Shown here: positions 24,413 to 35,026 of the stretch, piece after piece
How the letters are laid out: each line of letters starts with the position of its first letter
How positions within the stretch are numbered: position 1 is the first letter of the stretch
Source: Tetracladium setigerum
Taxonomy: Eukaryota > Ascomycota > Leotiomycetes > Helotiales
NCBI GenBank assembly: GCA_031472005.1
Contig: PZJY01000006.1
Span: 1,364,001-1,428,000, forward strand
Direction of reading: 5' to 3'
DNA length: 64,000 nt
Notes under the pieces: generated by a model
Seen by the model: the letters and a program-made list of their open reading frames with translations, nothing else
The model's database searches: none
Told to the model about the DNA's origin: nothing
Position numbers and translations under genes: made by a program

Positions 24413-25332
24413 ATGGCGCCCAAGCTGCCCACAACCTGGGCGAACCTGCCGCCACGCTTCCTCCTTCCCGAAACATTCCTCCCCATAATCGCCAAACGAG
24501 GCATCATCGATGGCTGGAACACGGCACCTCGAGGAAAGCCAGCACGATTCAATCAGAAGACCGCTGGTCTTCCGGTCCTCACACACTCTCCCGCCGCAGC
24601 ACTGAAGCGCAAAGACTATACCCTTCCCCTTCGAACGGGCGTCATTGCAACGAAGAAGGGAATGACGGCAATCTACGACCAAGAAACCGGCAAGCGAACT
24701 CCCTGTACCGTCCTCCAACTCGATCGAGTCCAAGTCGTCTCGCACAAGACACGCGAGAAGCACGGCTACTTTGCTGTGCAGATTGGAAGTGGCTGGAAGC
24801 ATGCCAGTACCATCACACGCCCGTTGCTAGGACATTTCACCGGCAATGGAGTCAGTCCAAGCGATTCGTATCGGAGTTTCGAGTAAAGAATGAGGCTGGA
24901 TTGTTGGATGTTGGGAAGATCATTGGTTCAGAGTGGTTTCTTGAGGGACAGTTTGTCGATACAAAGTCAATTTGTAAGGGAAAGGGTTTTGCGGGTGGTA
25001 TGAAGAAGTGGGGATGGAAGGGTCAGCCAGCTTCGCATGGTAATTCGAAGACGCATCGTGCAATGGGTTCTTCTGGTGCGTCGCAGGGTGGTGGTTCGAG
25101 AGTTTTGCCGGGGAAGAAGATGCCGGGACGAATGGGAAATCACCAGGTTACCATCCAGAGTTTGAAGGTGTTGAGTGTAGATGCTGAGAAGGGGATTGTG
25201 GTGCTTAATGGATGTGTGGCTGGTCCAAATGGGTGCAGTGTCAAGATACAAGATGCGAAGAAGAAGCCATGGCCTGTTATTCCACAGGCACTGGAGAGTG
25301 TGAAGGAGGAAGTTGAGAGTGCTACGGCTTGA
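24413..25332 (+). CDS. MRPL9: Mitochondrial large-subunit ribosomal protein uL3m, one apparent 1-base loss
   Basis: Mitochondrial uL3 protein, part of the large ribosomal subunit near the peptidyl transferase region. No intron. The N-terminal part reads RTGVIATKKGMTAIYDQETG and CTVLQLDRVQVV; the C-terminal part, in another frame, reads SICKGKGFAGGMKKWGWKGQ, then SHGNSKTHRAMGSSGASQ and MPGRMGNHQVT, the classic uL3 basic extension. The two join if one base is added near 24857-24861, where GVSP should continue into the conserved segment ending SEFRVKNE. The annotated span is 920 nt, one short of a multiple of three; with the missing base it encodes 306 residues. Because uL3m is needed for mitochondrial translation, an assembly error is much more likely than loss of the gene. 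Confidence 0.9.
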
Positions 25333-25506
25333 GCAGGGTGTATATTTTTATTGTACAATACATGTGGCATATACATATACCGGCGTTTTATAGATCCTAA
25401 ATCTCCTGACGCCATCCCAATGCATTTGCAAATGTACACTACTTATCATACGCTTTCCCCCTATTCAACAAAACATCCATACCGTACCACCCGCCGAACC
25501 AATAAA

Positions 25507-26252
25507 TCAACCAGAGCTAACCTTAGGAGGTGCATACAATCCTCTTCCCTGGGTAGTAACCTCATCCTCATCCATCTCCAACACCTTGAACGGATCCGTT
25601 CCATCCAACAAATCAATCTTCACGCCATCCTTCCTCTCCAAACTCCACTCAGTCGTCTCAAACACACCCTGCCTCGTCGCTCTAAAGCTCTTAAATCTCA
25701 TCGTGCCAACATTATCGTTCCCCTTGACCTCAAACTGGATATCAATCCTCCCATGCAATTGATTCATCTCGCCCCAAATCCACGGCATCTTATGCGCGAA
25801 GTAGATCTCGTCGCCGAGGTATTCGCGCGCTTTGGGTGAGGTGCGCAGAGCGTACATGGTCGAGGAGACGACGGGGGACGAGGACTTTTGATAGTTGAAG
25901 ATGGCGAGCGTGGAGGAGACGAGGACGATGAGGAAGATGGGGATTGTGCGTGCCCATTTCATGCCACTTTGGTCAACTTCTATTACGGCCGTTAGAAATA
26001 AAGCTCCTCATGTATATTATCTAATTGGGCAATTCATGGTGGTAGTCGTAATCGAGGGAATGGGTAGGTAGGTAGGTAGGTATGCATACCAGGCAATTCT
26101 CTATCCGGCCTTCTCGACATCAACGGTCCATCTCCCTCCTTCGGCGCAGCGATTAATGTCCTCCTCTGATTCTGAATGACATTTCGCGCATTGAAAGTTC
26201 TCGGGACAATCGGTCTGAGCAGCGCTCTTGAGCGCAGTAATTTTAGCAGCAT
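25507..26252 (-). CDS. COA1: Cytochrome c oxidase assembly factor Coa1
   Basis: Mitochondrial inner-membrane protein that acts in early complex IV assembly (with Mss51, Shy1 and Cox14 in yeast). Exons 26252-26090 and 25979-25507 give 211 residues. The basic N terminus (MLLKLLRSRALLRPIVPRTF) is a mitochondrial presequence. A single membrane segment (IPIFLIVLVSSTLAIFNYQK) is followed by an intermembrane-space domain with SSTMYALRTSPKAREYLGDEI, WGEMNQLHGRIDIQFEVKG and GTMRFKS, the Coa1/Tim21-like pattern. The intron (25980-26089) contains a short TAGG microsatellite. ATG at 26252 is preferred because an in-frame ATG upstream would bury the presequence. Divergent from the membrane-protein gene at 26466. 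Confidence 0.87.
26062..26081. repeat. TAGG microsatellite in COA1 intron
   Basis: About five copies of TAGG lie inside the COA1 intron, next to the donor (on the minus strand, CCTA units follow the donor). It does not affect the coding frame. Confidence 0.85.
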
Positions 26253-26465
26253 TTTGTGTGTTGTTACACGGTTTAAAATAGCTCCAAAATCTTGAGTCCG
26301 AGGAATGATCTGATGTGATGAAATGGAAATGTCGAAGCTGTTCTTGGCGTGGGACAAGGCTGCGCAACCTCGTCCAATTCTTTTGTTGCTGCCTCCTCCA
26401 GTTTGTCAGGACTTTGGCAACTCTGAACAACTACACAAATAATAATCAAACACAAGATACCAAAA

Positions 26466-27180
26466 ATGGATCAAACAACCTCTCGTCTTCGCAAGACATT
26501 TCACTATCCCACAGATGGCGACTCAGATGACGATCTACCAGAAGCTCTCGACGAAGAAGGTATGTATCTCCCCCCCAAGCAATATCATCCACTAACCCAG
26601 CACCCCAGAACAAGAATCTCTCATCCAAACACTCCACGCCAGCAATCTAGCCATCAACACCCAATACAAAAACATCCTCCTTTCCCTCCCCCTCATAAGC
26701 ATCCTCCCTTACCTCCCCACCCTCTTCACGCCACACACAACACTCCTCTCCATTCTCAGCATAAGCTCTCTCTTATCAACCGCCTATCTCCTCTACACCC
26801 TCCCACCAGGGATAACATCTCTTCCCTTTCTCGATCGACACGACAATGTGAACTCCAAATCTAAATCCAAATCCAAATTCAAATCCGATTCGAATTACAA
26901 TCACAACCAAACACAGATATTCCGCGGAGCTGGAGGTCTTAGTGGTGGTAGTGGTGGGGATGGACCAATATCAACCTACCTCCCATATCTTAATATAGGA
27001 TTATGTGTAGTGCTGGTGGGATTGGGAGGCGTGGTGGGTAGGAAATGGGATGTTTGGTGGGGGTTTGGCTGGTTGCCTGCGGGTGTTCAGGCCGTTGTTT
27101 TGCTGGCCAAGTGGATTATGGGGGGCGTGGATCCGGAGAGGGAGTTGGGAGATTTGAAGTATGGATTCAAAGGTGCTTGA
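26466..27180 (+). CDS. Small multi-pass membrane protein of unknown function
   Basis: Exons 26466-26559 and 26609-27180 give 221 residues. The N terminus is polar and acidic (DGDSDDDLPEALDEEE). Two hydrophobic segments follow at about residues 53-95 (ILLSLPLISILPYLPTLF, LLSILSISSLLSTAYLLY), then a Ser/Lys/Asn-rich hydrophilic linker, a membrane segment (YLPYLNIGLCVVLVGLGGVV), and another near VWWGFGWLPAGVQAVVLLAK. The family is not one I can name; ER membrane location is a guess from the segment pattern. The intron has a GTATGT donor. The frame is intact. It faces COA1 across a 213-bp divergent promoter gap. Confidence 0.75.
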
Positions 27181-27409
27181 GTTGGATAATAACAAAGCAA
27201 GAATCTTTTTGGATTTGAAACGTCAAGTTAAGGTAATGGCAAACGTAGTAATGAACAATGAATGAAGCTCTTATTATCATGCAAGTAAAAAGTACCTATG
27301 GACCGTTTCGTTTGACAATTTTTTATTATTTGTTCTTGGTATACCATTGTATCGGTAGCTCTATGTTGCAAGTGCTGTCTATTTCTCCTTATGTACTCGG
27401 TTTTCCTTA

Positions 27410-30400
27410 TCACATGTCAATACTCTCATTAAACCTCAAAACACCATTGCTTTTCAATAGCCCGTCAATACCTTCCGGGAGTCTTGGGAAAGGATCTCCG
27501 AAATTTGATTCCCATTGCTCCTCCGATTCAGAGGACTTGTCGGTGACTAGGACAAGTCCTTGGGCTTTGATCGATTCGATTAATGCAGGCACCATATCCT
27601 ATGAAATTAATTAGTAAATCGCTCGTGTTAGAAGAAATGTAGATTCCACTTACAAGGAGTCGTGAGCTACATATCAAGCCCATGAAGTTGTTATTTTGAG
27701 CTATCCTCACAGCCTCTTTAATAGACGTTGTTCTACGCCCGCTACTCTGCGTTGCTAGCTTACCAGCCAGACTCGCCTCTGGACCTAAATCGTTGCAGAG
27801 GAATACTGGGTAGTTGGGCTGCTTCCAGTTTAGCGCCGTGCACACTGTTGGGTTGTAGGAACTAAAAACGATAGATCGCATGGCATCAGGCGAAGCTTCT
27901 CTCACACCCCTAGCGTGATCAAAGACAACGTTAAGAATTGCATCACCGAATGTGTTGATATCGACTGTGGGGCCAAGTCTCAGAGACTTTTCCTCCTCGG
28001 TCGAAGGATATAAGATTTGCACATTGGCGTGCATGCCCTTGGGCAGAAGTGTGAGAGCATCTTGCAGCGAAACCGCAGATTTTGAAAGCACATGATGTAC
28101 TTCCGCAATGCTTGTCAGAGGTAGATTCGGCAGTGCGGAAAGATCCCTTTTTTTACTGGCATGACGGGAGCCTGCACTGATAAATTGTGCGTACGTCAAT
28201 CGACTGACTGGGAAAGCGATTTCCATGTAATCTATCGTCCAGGTAGGCCAAAGGACAGGAACGCCGTCACAGGTATGTTGTACAAAAAGTTGCACGTAAT
28301 CTCCTGACAGACTTGATCCGGTAATGAAAGCGCTGGGTCGAGAATCAAATTGACTTGTGGCTTTCCAGTAGGTCTCGAAGTCGGTAATTTCCAGAGGCTT
28401 GCCTTGGAATGGTTTGATTACATGAAAGTTGAAGGTAATTTGGCCAATTGCTCGTAGCCGAGGATCAAACAATGGCAAACAGCAGCGTCCGGAACTGCTC
28501 AACAGAGCCTTGAAAGTATTTGGTAGTGCAACGGTCTTTGCAATGACCTTAGCACCGTAGGTAGGGAAAACATCGAAGTCGATGGCGAAAGAGTCTAGAT
28601 TATCAATTTGAAAGGAAACAAGCCGGGTATCTTCTTGGAATGGGAGCAAAATGTTTTTGGGTATCAGGTCTGACAACTTCGAGGATATCGTGAGGCGGGC
28701 TGCGGGGTACTTGCTATCGTGGAAGAAGACCAGTGGATGTTCGCCATCTTCTTCGAAACTGATCTGAATGAAGGTTTTCGTGTCAAGGAAGTTGTGCCCA
28801 TATCTTCGTAACGGTATGATTGGAGGTGGGAGCTCTAAATCTGGAATGCCGTCGCCGTCGAGACTCATTGGCATGGGGGCACTGCTTCCTATCATGGGCC
28901 CAAGTTGTGACATTTGGGAAGGCTTCTTCCTCCCTGTGCGAATGGTGGACAAAAGCCTCATGCATTCAATGTGCCCTTCCCACGCAGCATAATACATTGC
29001 CGACAAGTCCTTCTCATCCAATATTTCGGCTTCGACACCGACTTGGAGGAGAGTTTGCATGCATGGCACATTGCCTTCACTCGCCGCGTGAAAGAGAGGT
29101 GTCCACGAATAGAGCTTATCAATTTGGTTGAGATCTGCTCCATAATCTTTTAGGAGGAGTAGCAGCTGAGGAGTTTGACCTGATCGCGCCACAAGATGCT
29201 GCGGATAAAGACCTTCAGCATCCGGAAGCACTTTTGCTCCATACTTTAGCAAAAGTTCAACAATAGCGACAGATCCATGCTCGCAAGCCAGATTTAAGGG
29301 GACGTGATCGGCATCAGATGTTGGATCGATCCTTGCAGAGCGGCTCAAAAGCCAGGATGCACACTCGATATGCCCGTGTATTATTGCGTGTATGAGTGGT
29401 GTGAAGTTGTCGTGATCAATCATGTTGATTGTAGATTGATCTGCTATTTTCTGGGTCAGATCTAGAAGTGAAGGGGCGTTGAGTGGGAATCTACCATTGA
29501 GTAAAACCTCCATCATGTCCAGACGACCGTGCATACAGGCATAATGCAATGGAACCCGACCATAAACATCCGTGCGATTGACAGCGACGCCATTAGAAAG
29601 TCCTACTCCGAGGACGAATGAGTTTCCGTAAATGGTTGCTTGATGAAGGCAATTCCGCTCATTGATGTCGTCCTCGGACTGGACATTTACTAGACCTGTA
29701 TCCAACAAAAGCTGTAACGATTCCCGCGGGCCTTCGTTGACTGCACCAAGAAATGTCCTGGTGATGCGTTCTAGTAATGCAATGTCCGGAGAACCAGTGG
29801 CATCGGTGGTAGTCCTCCATCGTAAGAGAAGATCTTTCAATGATTCTAAGTTCCCCGAGATAACAGCTTCCAACAATAGAGTATCCGCATCGCCCTCCTC
29901 GGTCCCTAAAAAGTGCTGGCTGCTCACAATGTGCTCCGGATTCCTGTCGAAGGTAATGTGGTCCCCTTCCGACCAAGCACCAAGCTCCTGAAGGCTAGTT
30001 GTCGCCTGGTCGGACAACTCACTAATGACAGTGGCATTGAAGAAAGGCTGAACCTCGACAGCCCTGGAGAGATATAACTCTTTTGTCTTCGACTTCGAGG
30101 TTTTGTCCCATTTCTTCAGAATCTTCGAAAATGCAGTTCCGTTGATCTCCACGAATTGTTGTAGCTTGTTCAAGTCATTGCCAAACTGCTGGAACCCTTC
30201 CTCCAATGTTGTAAATTTGGCAGACCGCCTGGATGTATTTTGGTTTCTCGACTGAAGAACCTTCTTTTTGTCCAGAAGAGTCTTGAGTCGAATTTTGAGC
30301 TACGGAAAGTTAATTTCTTGAGCAAGACGGAAAACTTTTTTGGGAATTCTGCTAAACATACCTCGGCTTCCTTTTGCAGGTAGAATGCATTGACCTTCTC

Positions 30401-30879
30401 AAGTTCTCGTTCCTGTCGAGCGTTCAGCATGCTGGCATCTGAAGAAAGTTTAATAGCTTACCAGCTGAAAGAAGAACGTAGCCTTGTTTGCTTGCAGTGC
30501 AGCTTGGGAATCAGGAGCATTCAATGAGCGGTGGACATCGTTCTGCGAGAGCAGTGTAGGGGTCGCCGAGAGTTTCTTGATGAGCTACCAGAACAGCATC
30601 AGTGCACATGTTCGAATACTTGGCCACCAAGGTTTGGAATGCAAGCAAACGAAGCTTGCTTTTTCCGGCGGGATGATGATTGTTCAACGCACCTTCTTGA
30701 GAGCCTTGTAATTGACGAAGCTGGCCGCGTACTCCGGAACCTCAAGCTGGCGCTTCTGTATCTGTTTGCCAAACTTCCTGGTGACAGACACGTCAGAGTT
30801 AGCGGGCGCTGAGTCTGTTTGGGGAGAGTTGGGTGTGCTTTCGGGCTGGGGGGAGAGGATCATGCTACTGGACCTACAT
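27410..30879 (-). CDS. PHO81: SPX-ankyrin-GDPD phosphate regulator Pho81/NUC-2
   Basis: Cyclin-dependent-kinase inhibitor that signals low phosphate in fungi. Six exons are inferred: 30879-30878, 30777-30693, 30584-30462, 30412-30362, 30299-27654 and 27598-27410, giving about 1031 residues (Neurospora NUC-2 is similar). SPX domain: KFGKQIQKRQLEVPEYAASF, KKLIKKLS and KATFFFQLERELEKVNAFYL. Ankyrin repeats run from about residue 240 to 530 (VPLHYACMHGRLDMMEVLL, VPLNLACEHGSVAIVELLL and others). The C-terminal third is a GDPD-like domain with VVFDHARGVREASPDAMRSI. The start codon is inferred to be split: exon 1 ends AT just before a GTAGGT donor and exon 2 begins G. Unspliced RNA would read ATG TAG. 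All phases agree. Confidence 0.92.
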
Positions 30880-31081
30880 GATGCGGTTCTGGCACCCGCA
30901 GAGCCCTTGGGGGCTATGGACGAGTAAGAAGACTAGGAGAGATAATAGAGATTCAGTAGCAGATGTCGACGAGGGTGAGTGAACCCAGGTGTCGTCTGTA
31001 GTTTGTAGTATGTGTAGTATGTATCAGAAATCAGTCAGTACTAGTCCAAGGCTGCTGGTCACATGCAGAACCAGGTGTTCA

Positions 31082-31112
<31 letters not shown>

Positions 31113-32312
31113 GTCCCTGCATACGTAGGTAGATATTGGGAGCTGTTGATGTATTATTGGGCGTCTGTGGGAAAGCTTCTGAGTGACGACGAGGTGTCGA
31201 GGATGACGTCGAGTGGGAGAAGTTTTTGGGGATGGAGGGGTACGGCTAGGTACAGTACAGGCAGGATACAGCACCGAGGAAGTCCAACCCTTTTCCGTAC
31301 TGGTGATGCTGATGGGACTACACGTGTGCGGCTTTTGCGTTACCAATGGCCTGGTGCTTGACCGGTATGCACGAGAGGAGCCTTGAACTGCAGGTCCATC
31401 AAAATCCTTTTTCACGGCTGTCCCCGCTGTGGATCGGGTGGTGTAAAGCTTTGCTGTTGATTGCTCTGCTTTACGCTCTCTCTAGAGTCTACTCGAGAGA
31501 GCTTCGATACGAGGTAGATGATTATATTTGGGCTATAGCAAAGACTCTGTCTGGATGGCCCGCAGCTGTAAGATCCGTCAATGGAAATTACAGTATGCAT
31601 GGGAGTGGGATCAACTACTTTGTGGAAGTCCAACGGTGGCCGAGGCAAGTGAGTTGTGGATTGTTCTCTACCGCTCCCGCCGGGAAGAGGACGGCCTGCT
31701 CGGTCTTGAGTCAGAGTTGAGAGATTTCGAGTTGTGATGCCGCGGGGTTGTTGAAGTCTCCCAGTCGCAGTATGTATCTGAGACCCGACGATGATGCTGT
31801 AGCGAGACCCGTTCCTGCAAATTGTGGTCGAGCTAGCCTTGTCGGCTGTCGGAACTTTCTCCGTTCGTTTAATGAAATCCAATCATCGGCCCACGTGGGA
31901 ACCACACAAGGCTGTGGGCTTGGCAGATGGACGAGGCTGAAAAGATACCCCGCCAACTTTGTGGGGTGAGAGGTGCGGTTACATTCCGAAGTAGTCAGCC
32001 AGTTTCTACTACCGATTTTTAACATCCGAGATGAGGCTCACGAAGAGATGGGTGCTCCTGTTTGTTTATGTTACTTGCTGTAACAACATATCCGGCGACA
32101 TCCAGAACTTAGAAGTCTCCCAAATCTCAGTTTGGAAATTGGTCACGGTCCTGTTTCACGATTGATCGGACAACATCCACCGGCTCCTCAAAAAGGCGAG
32201 AAGCTGCCAAGGTCATCGCATGGATATCATTGCGCAGGCTATGTATGTATAGAAAAATGCAAATAACGAAAGATATGATATCCCCCAATTCACAGAAACC
32301 CAATCCGCACAA
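30880..32312. other. Intergenic region between PHO81 and CUE5
   Basis: About 1.4 kb holding the PHO81 promoter and leader and the CUE5 3' flank. A CTG/TGC microsatellite lies at 31082-31106. Several overlapping frames at 31400-32025 on both strands have no domain content and are not called. Confidence 0.45.
31082..31106. repeat. TGC (CTG) trinucleotide microsatellite
   Basis: About eight uninterrupted TGC units directly upstream of PHO81, outside coding sequence. It could lie in the PHO81 5' leader or promoter. Confidence 0.9.
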
Positions 32313-33831
32313 TCAAGCCTTTCCAGATAACTTTTGATCTGCGATCTTATCTTTCGTGCCAATCGTCTCAGCAGGCTCAGGCTTGCGTGCTGGCTCTCCG
32401 ATGCTGTCAGACATAGCTTCAGCGGCCGCTTTCTTGAGCCGCTCGGTATCCTCGTGCTTGATTTCCTTCCCGCCAACTCGGTCCTTGGACTCCTTCTCGT
32501 CCTCGCTGTCACCAAGGCTGAACGGATCGTTATCGTTCTCCCCAATAGGACTTGGGTCAACGGTTGACAAAGGCTGCCATTTGCTCTGCTTGCCTGCTGG
32601 TGGCGCATTCTCCTTGGCACCAACCTTGGAGAGCTTCGGTAGAGATCCATGTCTTCTGGCGATCCACTTTGGAAGGCGACTCGTCGGCCGTCGCTGGACT
32701 TTGGCGGGCTCGGAGTTGGCTTGAAGAGATCTGGGTTCGCTAACGGACGAGTTGAGCGTCTTGTATTGGCAGCACCTGAGAGAATAACTGTAAGTCATAT
32801 CGCCCACAAATCGATTTCAGGAAATACTTACTACCATCGTTGTTCAATTGCATACCAGCAAAGTCATCACTGAGTACTTGCGGATCAGCATCGTAACGGT
32901 TGTAATCCCCACTTCGTCGTCCATCATTACTTCTGCGAGACCGGTATTGCTGGGTAGGAGCAGCCTGTTTGTAGCCTTGCTGTCTCCTATCATCTTCATC
33001 ATCGTCATCTTCTCCATCAATTCTCTTCTTTAGGGTCTTGATCCATCCATTCACTGTAGTTTGCGTTTCGAGGAAGCCCTTGCGTAGATTTTCCTTGATG
33101 ATTGGAAGCTCATCGTCGAGGAAGCTGTGATTCTCTCCGTACGGATCGTCGCTGGGTCTCTTGACCTGTGGCTGCTGCCTCTCACGCTGGCCACTGTTTC
33201 CTCTGCTGCTTGATCGAGGTGGCCCTCCATACCCACCACCGTAATGCTCAGCAAGTTGGCGAGCATATTGCTCGTCGGCTTCGAGTTGTGATTGCGGCGT
33301 GGATCCAACACGAGGAGCCGCGGCTGGTCGAGGAGGTTGAGGTGGTGGAGTCTGTTCTCTTACGGCGTCTGGATCGGACATTCCTTTGGCAGAAGTTAGC
33401 AGATAGTTGGGTGAGGTGTGTGGCAGATGTGAGCCTACCCAACAGAGCATTGAAGGCAGGTTCAACACGACCTCCACTCGCGAACAAGACCGCCTTGACC
33501 ACAGCCGCATCGATGCTTGGGAAAGCCTCCTTCAGCGTGTTTTCTGCTGCTTGATGAGGACTGATCGGGCGAGGTGGTTTTGCTGGTGGGGCATCCTCAA
33601 CCGTGGCCTGCTTCCTTGATGCGGGGGCATCGCTGGTCGTCAAGCCCGAATCCTGAACGTCGTCGTCGTCCATTTCTAGAGGGCGTACGGTTGTTGGTGA
33701 TTCAGCTCCCGTGCCTGTTGTGCTCTTGAACTAATAACAGCACCCACCCAGTCAGCATAAGCTCGCGCAAACAACGCTTCTTGGATACGATGATATCCAC
33801 TTACGGCACTGTCGGCGGATGGTTTAGACAT
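32313..33831 (-). CDS. CUE5: CUE-domain ubiquitin-binding protein Cue5, one apparent 1-base loss
   Basis: Cue5 is a ubiquitin-binding receptor that links ubiquitinated cargo to Atg8 in selective autophagy. Exons 33831-33805, 33730-33439, 33383-32832 and 32775-32313; about 444 residues if one base is restored. The CUE domain is AAENTLKEAFPSIDAAVVKA with FASGGRVEPAFNALLG at its end. Then come Pro/Arg-rich sequence and an Asp/Glu-rich tail containing KWQPLSTVDPSPIGEN and DPFSLGDSEDEKESKD. The frame breaks near 32624-32630: SPEDMDLYRSSP and KQSKWQPLSTVDP are in different frames, joined by adding one base in an A run (minus strand). Exon sum is then a multiple of three. Intron borders are good. 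Confidence 0.87.
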
Positions 33832-34408
33832 GGTTATGTGTTTTTGAGTAAAGATTTAATTCGTCTTCCGTCGGTATGAGGTGAGGAGCGATAGCAAGCT
33901 TTAATCCAGAGGCTTTTCCTTCAGAGGTCGTAGGTGCTTGGGTATATTCGGGATTGGGTTTCAGGGTTGGCTTGTGAGATGCACGAGATGCGTCGTCAGA
34001 ACCGCCACGATGAGAGGCAGGCGGCAATGCCAAGAGGGTGGCTTACACTTACAGTGTGGCTGAAGATCACATGACTATGGGTTAATCTGTGTCACCTGAG
34101 ATGCTCGCTTAATTAGTGTCTCGGGCTAAACTGAGGTAGTTCCAACGACGGTCGACTGTCGACTGTCGAAGGCCTAAGTTCAAATTTCACTTTTGTTATT
34201 GAAACTCATTCCACGACAAATTCATCAATTTCTGCTAAAGGCCCTCCCCAATTTCTGAAAGTAAGATACAGTAAAGACAGGACGATATTTTCCCAGCACG
34301 TGCACACACTGACAAGATATCCAGATGACCACCCAGAAGACCATCGAGCAAGCAAACACCACAAAGCACCTTGTGTCACCCCTGCTCCAGAGTTCTTCTC
34401 AACAAGAC
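33832..34408. other. Intergenic region between CUE5 and secreted-protein gene
   Basis: About 580 bp containing the CUE5 promoter and the 3' flank of the secreted-protein gene. A short GTCGACTGTCGACTGTCGA repeat is visible near 34150. No gene is called. Confidence 0.45.
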
Positions 34409-35026
34409 CTAAGCAATCGAACGGCCTTGGAGAGCCGCAGGAAGTTCAGCCTCAGCAGTGCCATTCGCCACGAGAGCGGTCAAATCCAGAATCGCTGCCT
34501 CATCGAGTCCTGCAATTGAGTACACTTGGCCATCATATCCGAATTCCGTAGGTTGAACGCACTTCTTATCAGCGCTCTCACCCTCATCGGCACGTTCACC
34601 AAGGGATCTATGCTTTACAGTTCTGTAAAAGTCATATCCTGCGCCGGTGAACCAGCCATTTCCATTTGGAACGCAGAATTTGGTGGTGCCCAGTTTGGGA
34701 TGATGAATTTGCTGGTCATTGTTGCATTTACCCCCTCCGTGAACTCGGCCGGTAAAAACCCAAGTCTTAGGGATGTAGTCGAAGAAGATCGATTGCAAGC
34801 CCTCTCCGCCAACGTTTCCGCAGCATGTCTGTGTTGAGAGTGTTAGCCCATGGAGGTGAATTCAGAGTGGTGCACCATGGAAAGGAAAGATAGAACTAAC
34901 ATTTTCTCGGAGGCCTACGCAACGGTAATACCGGCTCGCATTGCAATCCTGACTGTTGATATTGAGATAGATGTCGATGGCGGAGGCAGCGGCAGTGAAG
35001 CCGACGATCATGTTGAGGAGATGCAT
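34409..35026 (-). CDS. Small secreted cysteine-containing protein
   Basis: Exons 35026-34901 and 34828-34409 give 181 residues. The N terminus MHLLNMIVGFTAAASA is a signal peptide with a likely cut after ASA. The mature part has about seven Cys (QDCNAS, YYRCV, TCCGN, GKCNN, KFCVP, KKCV), Gly- and aromatic-rich sequence, and a Ser/Arg-containing tail. The intron has a GTTAGT donor and ACTAAC branch site. I do not recognise a family; its size, secretion and Cys content fit a candidate effector or cell-surface protein, but that is inference. It lies next to a gene-poor region with a tandem repeat upstream. Confidence 0.7.
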
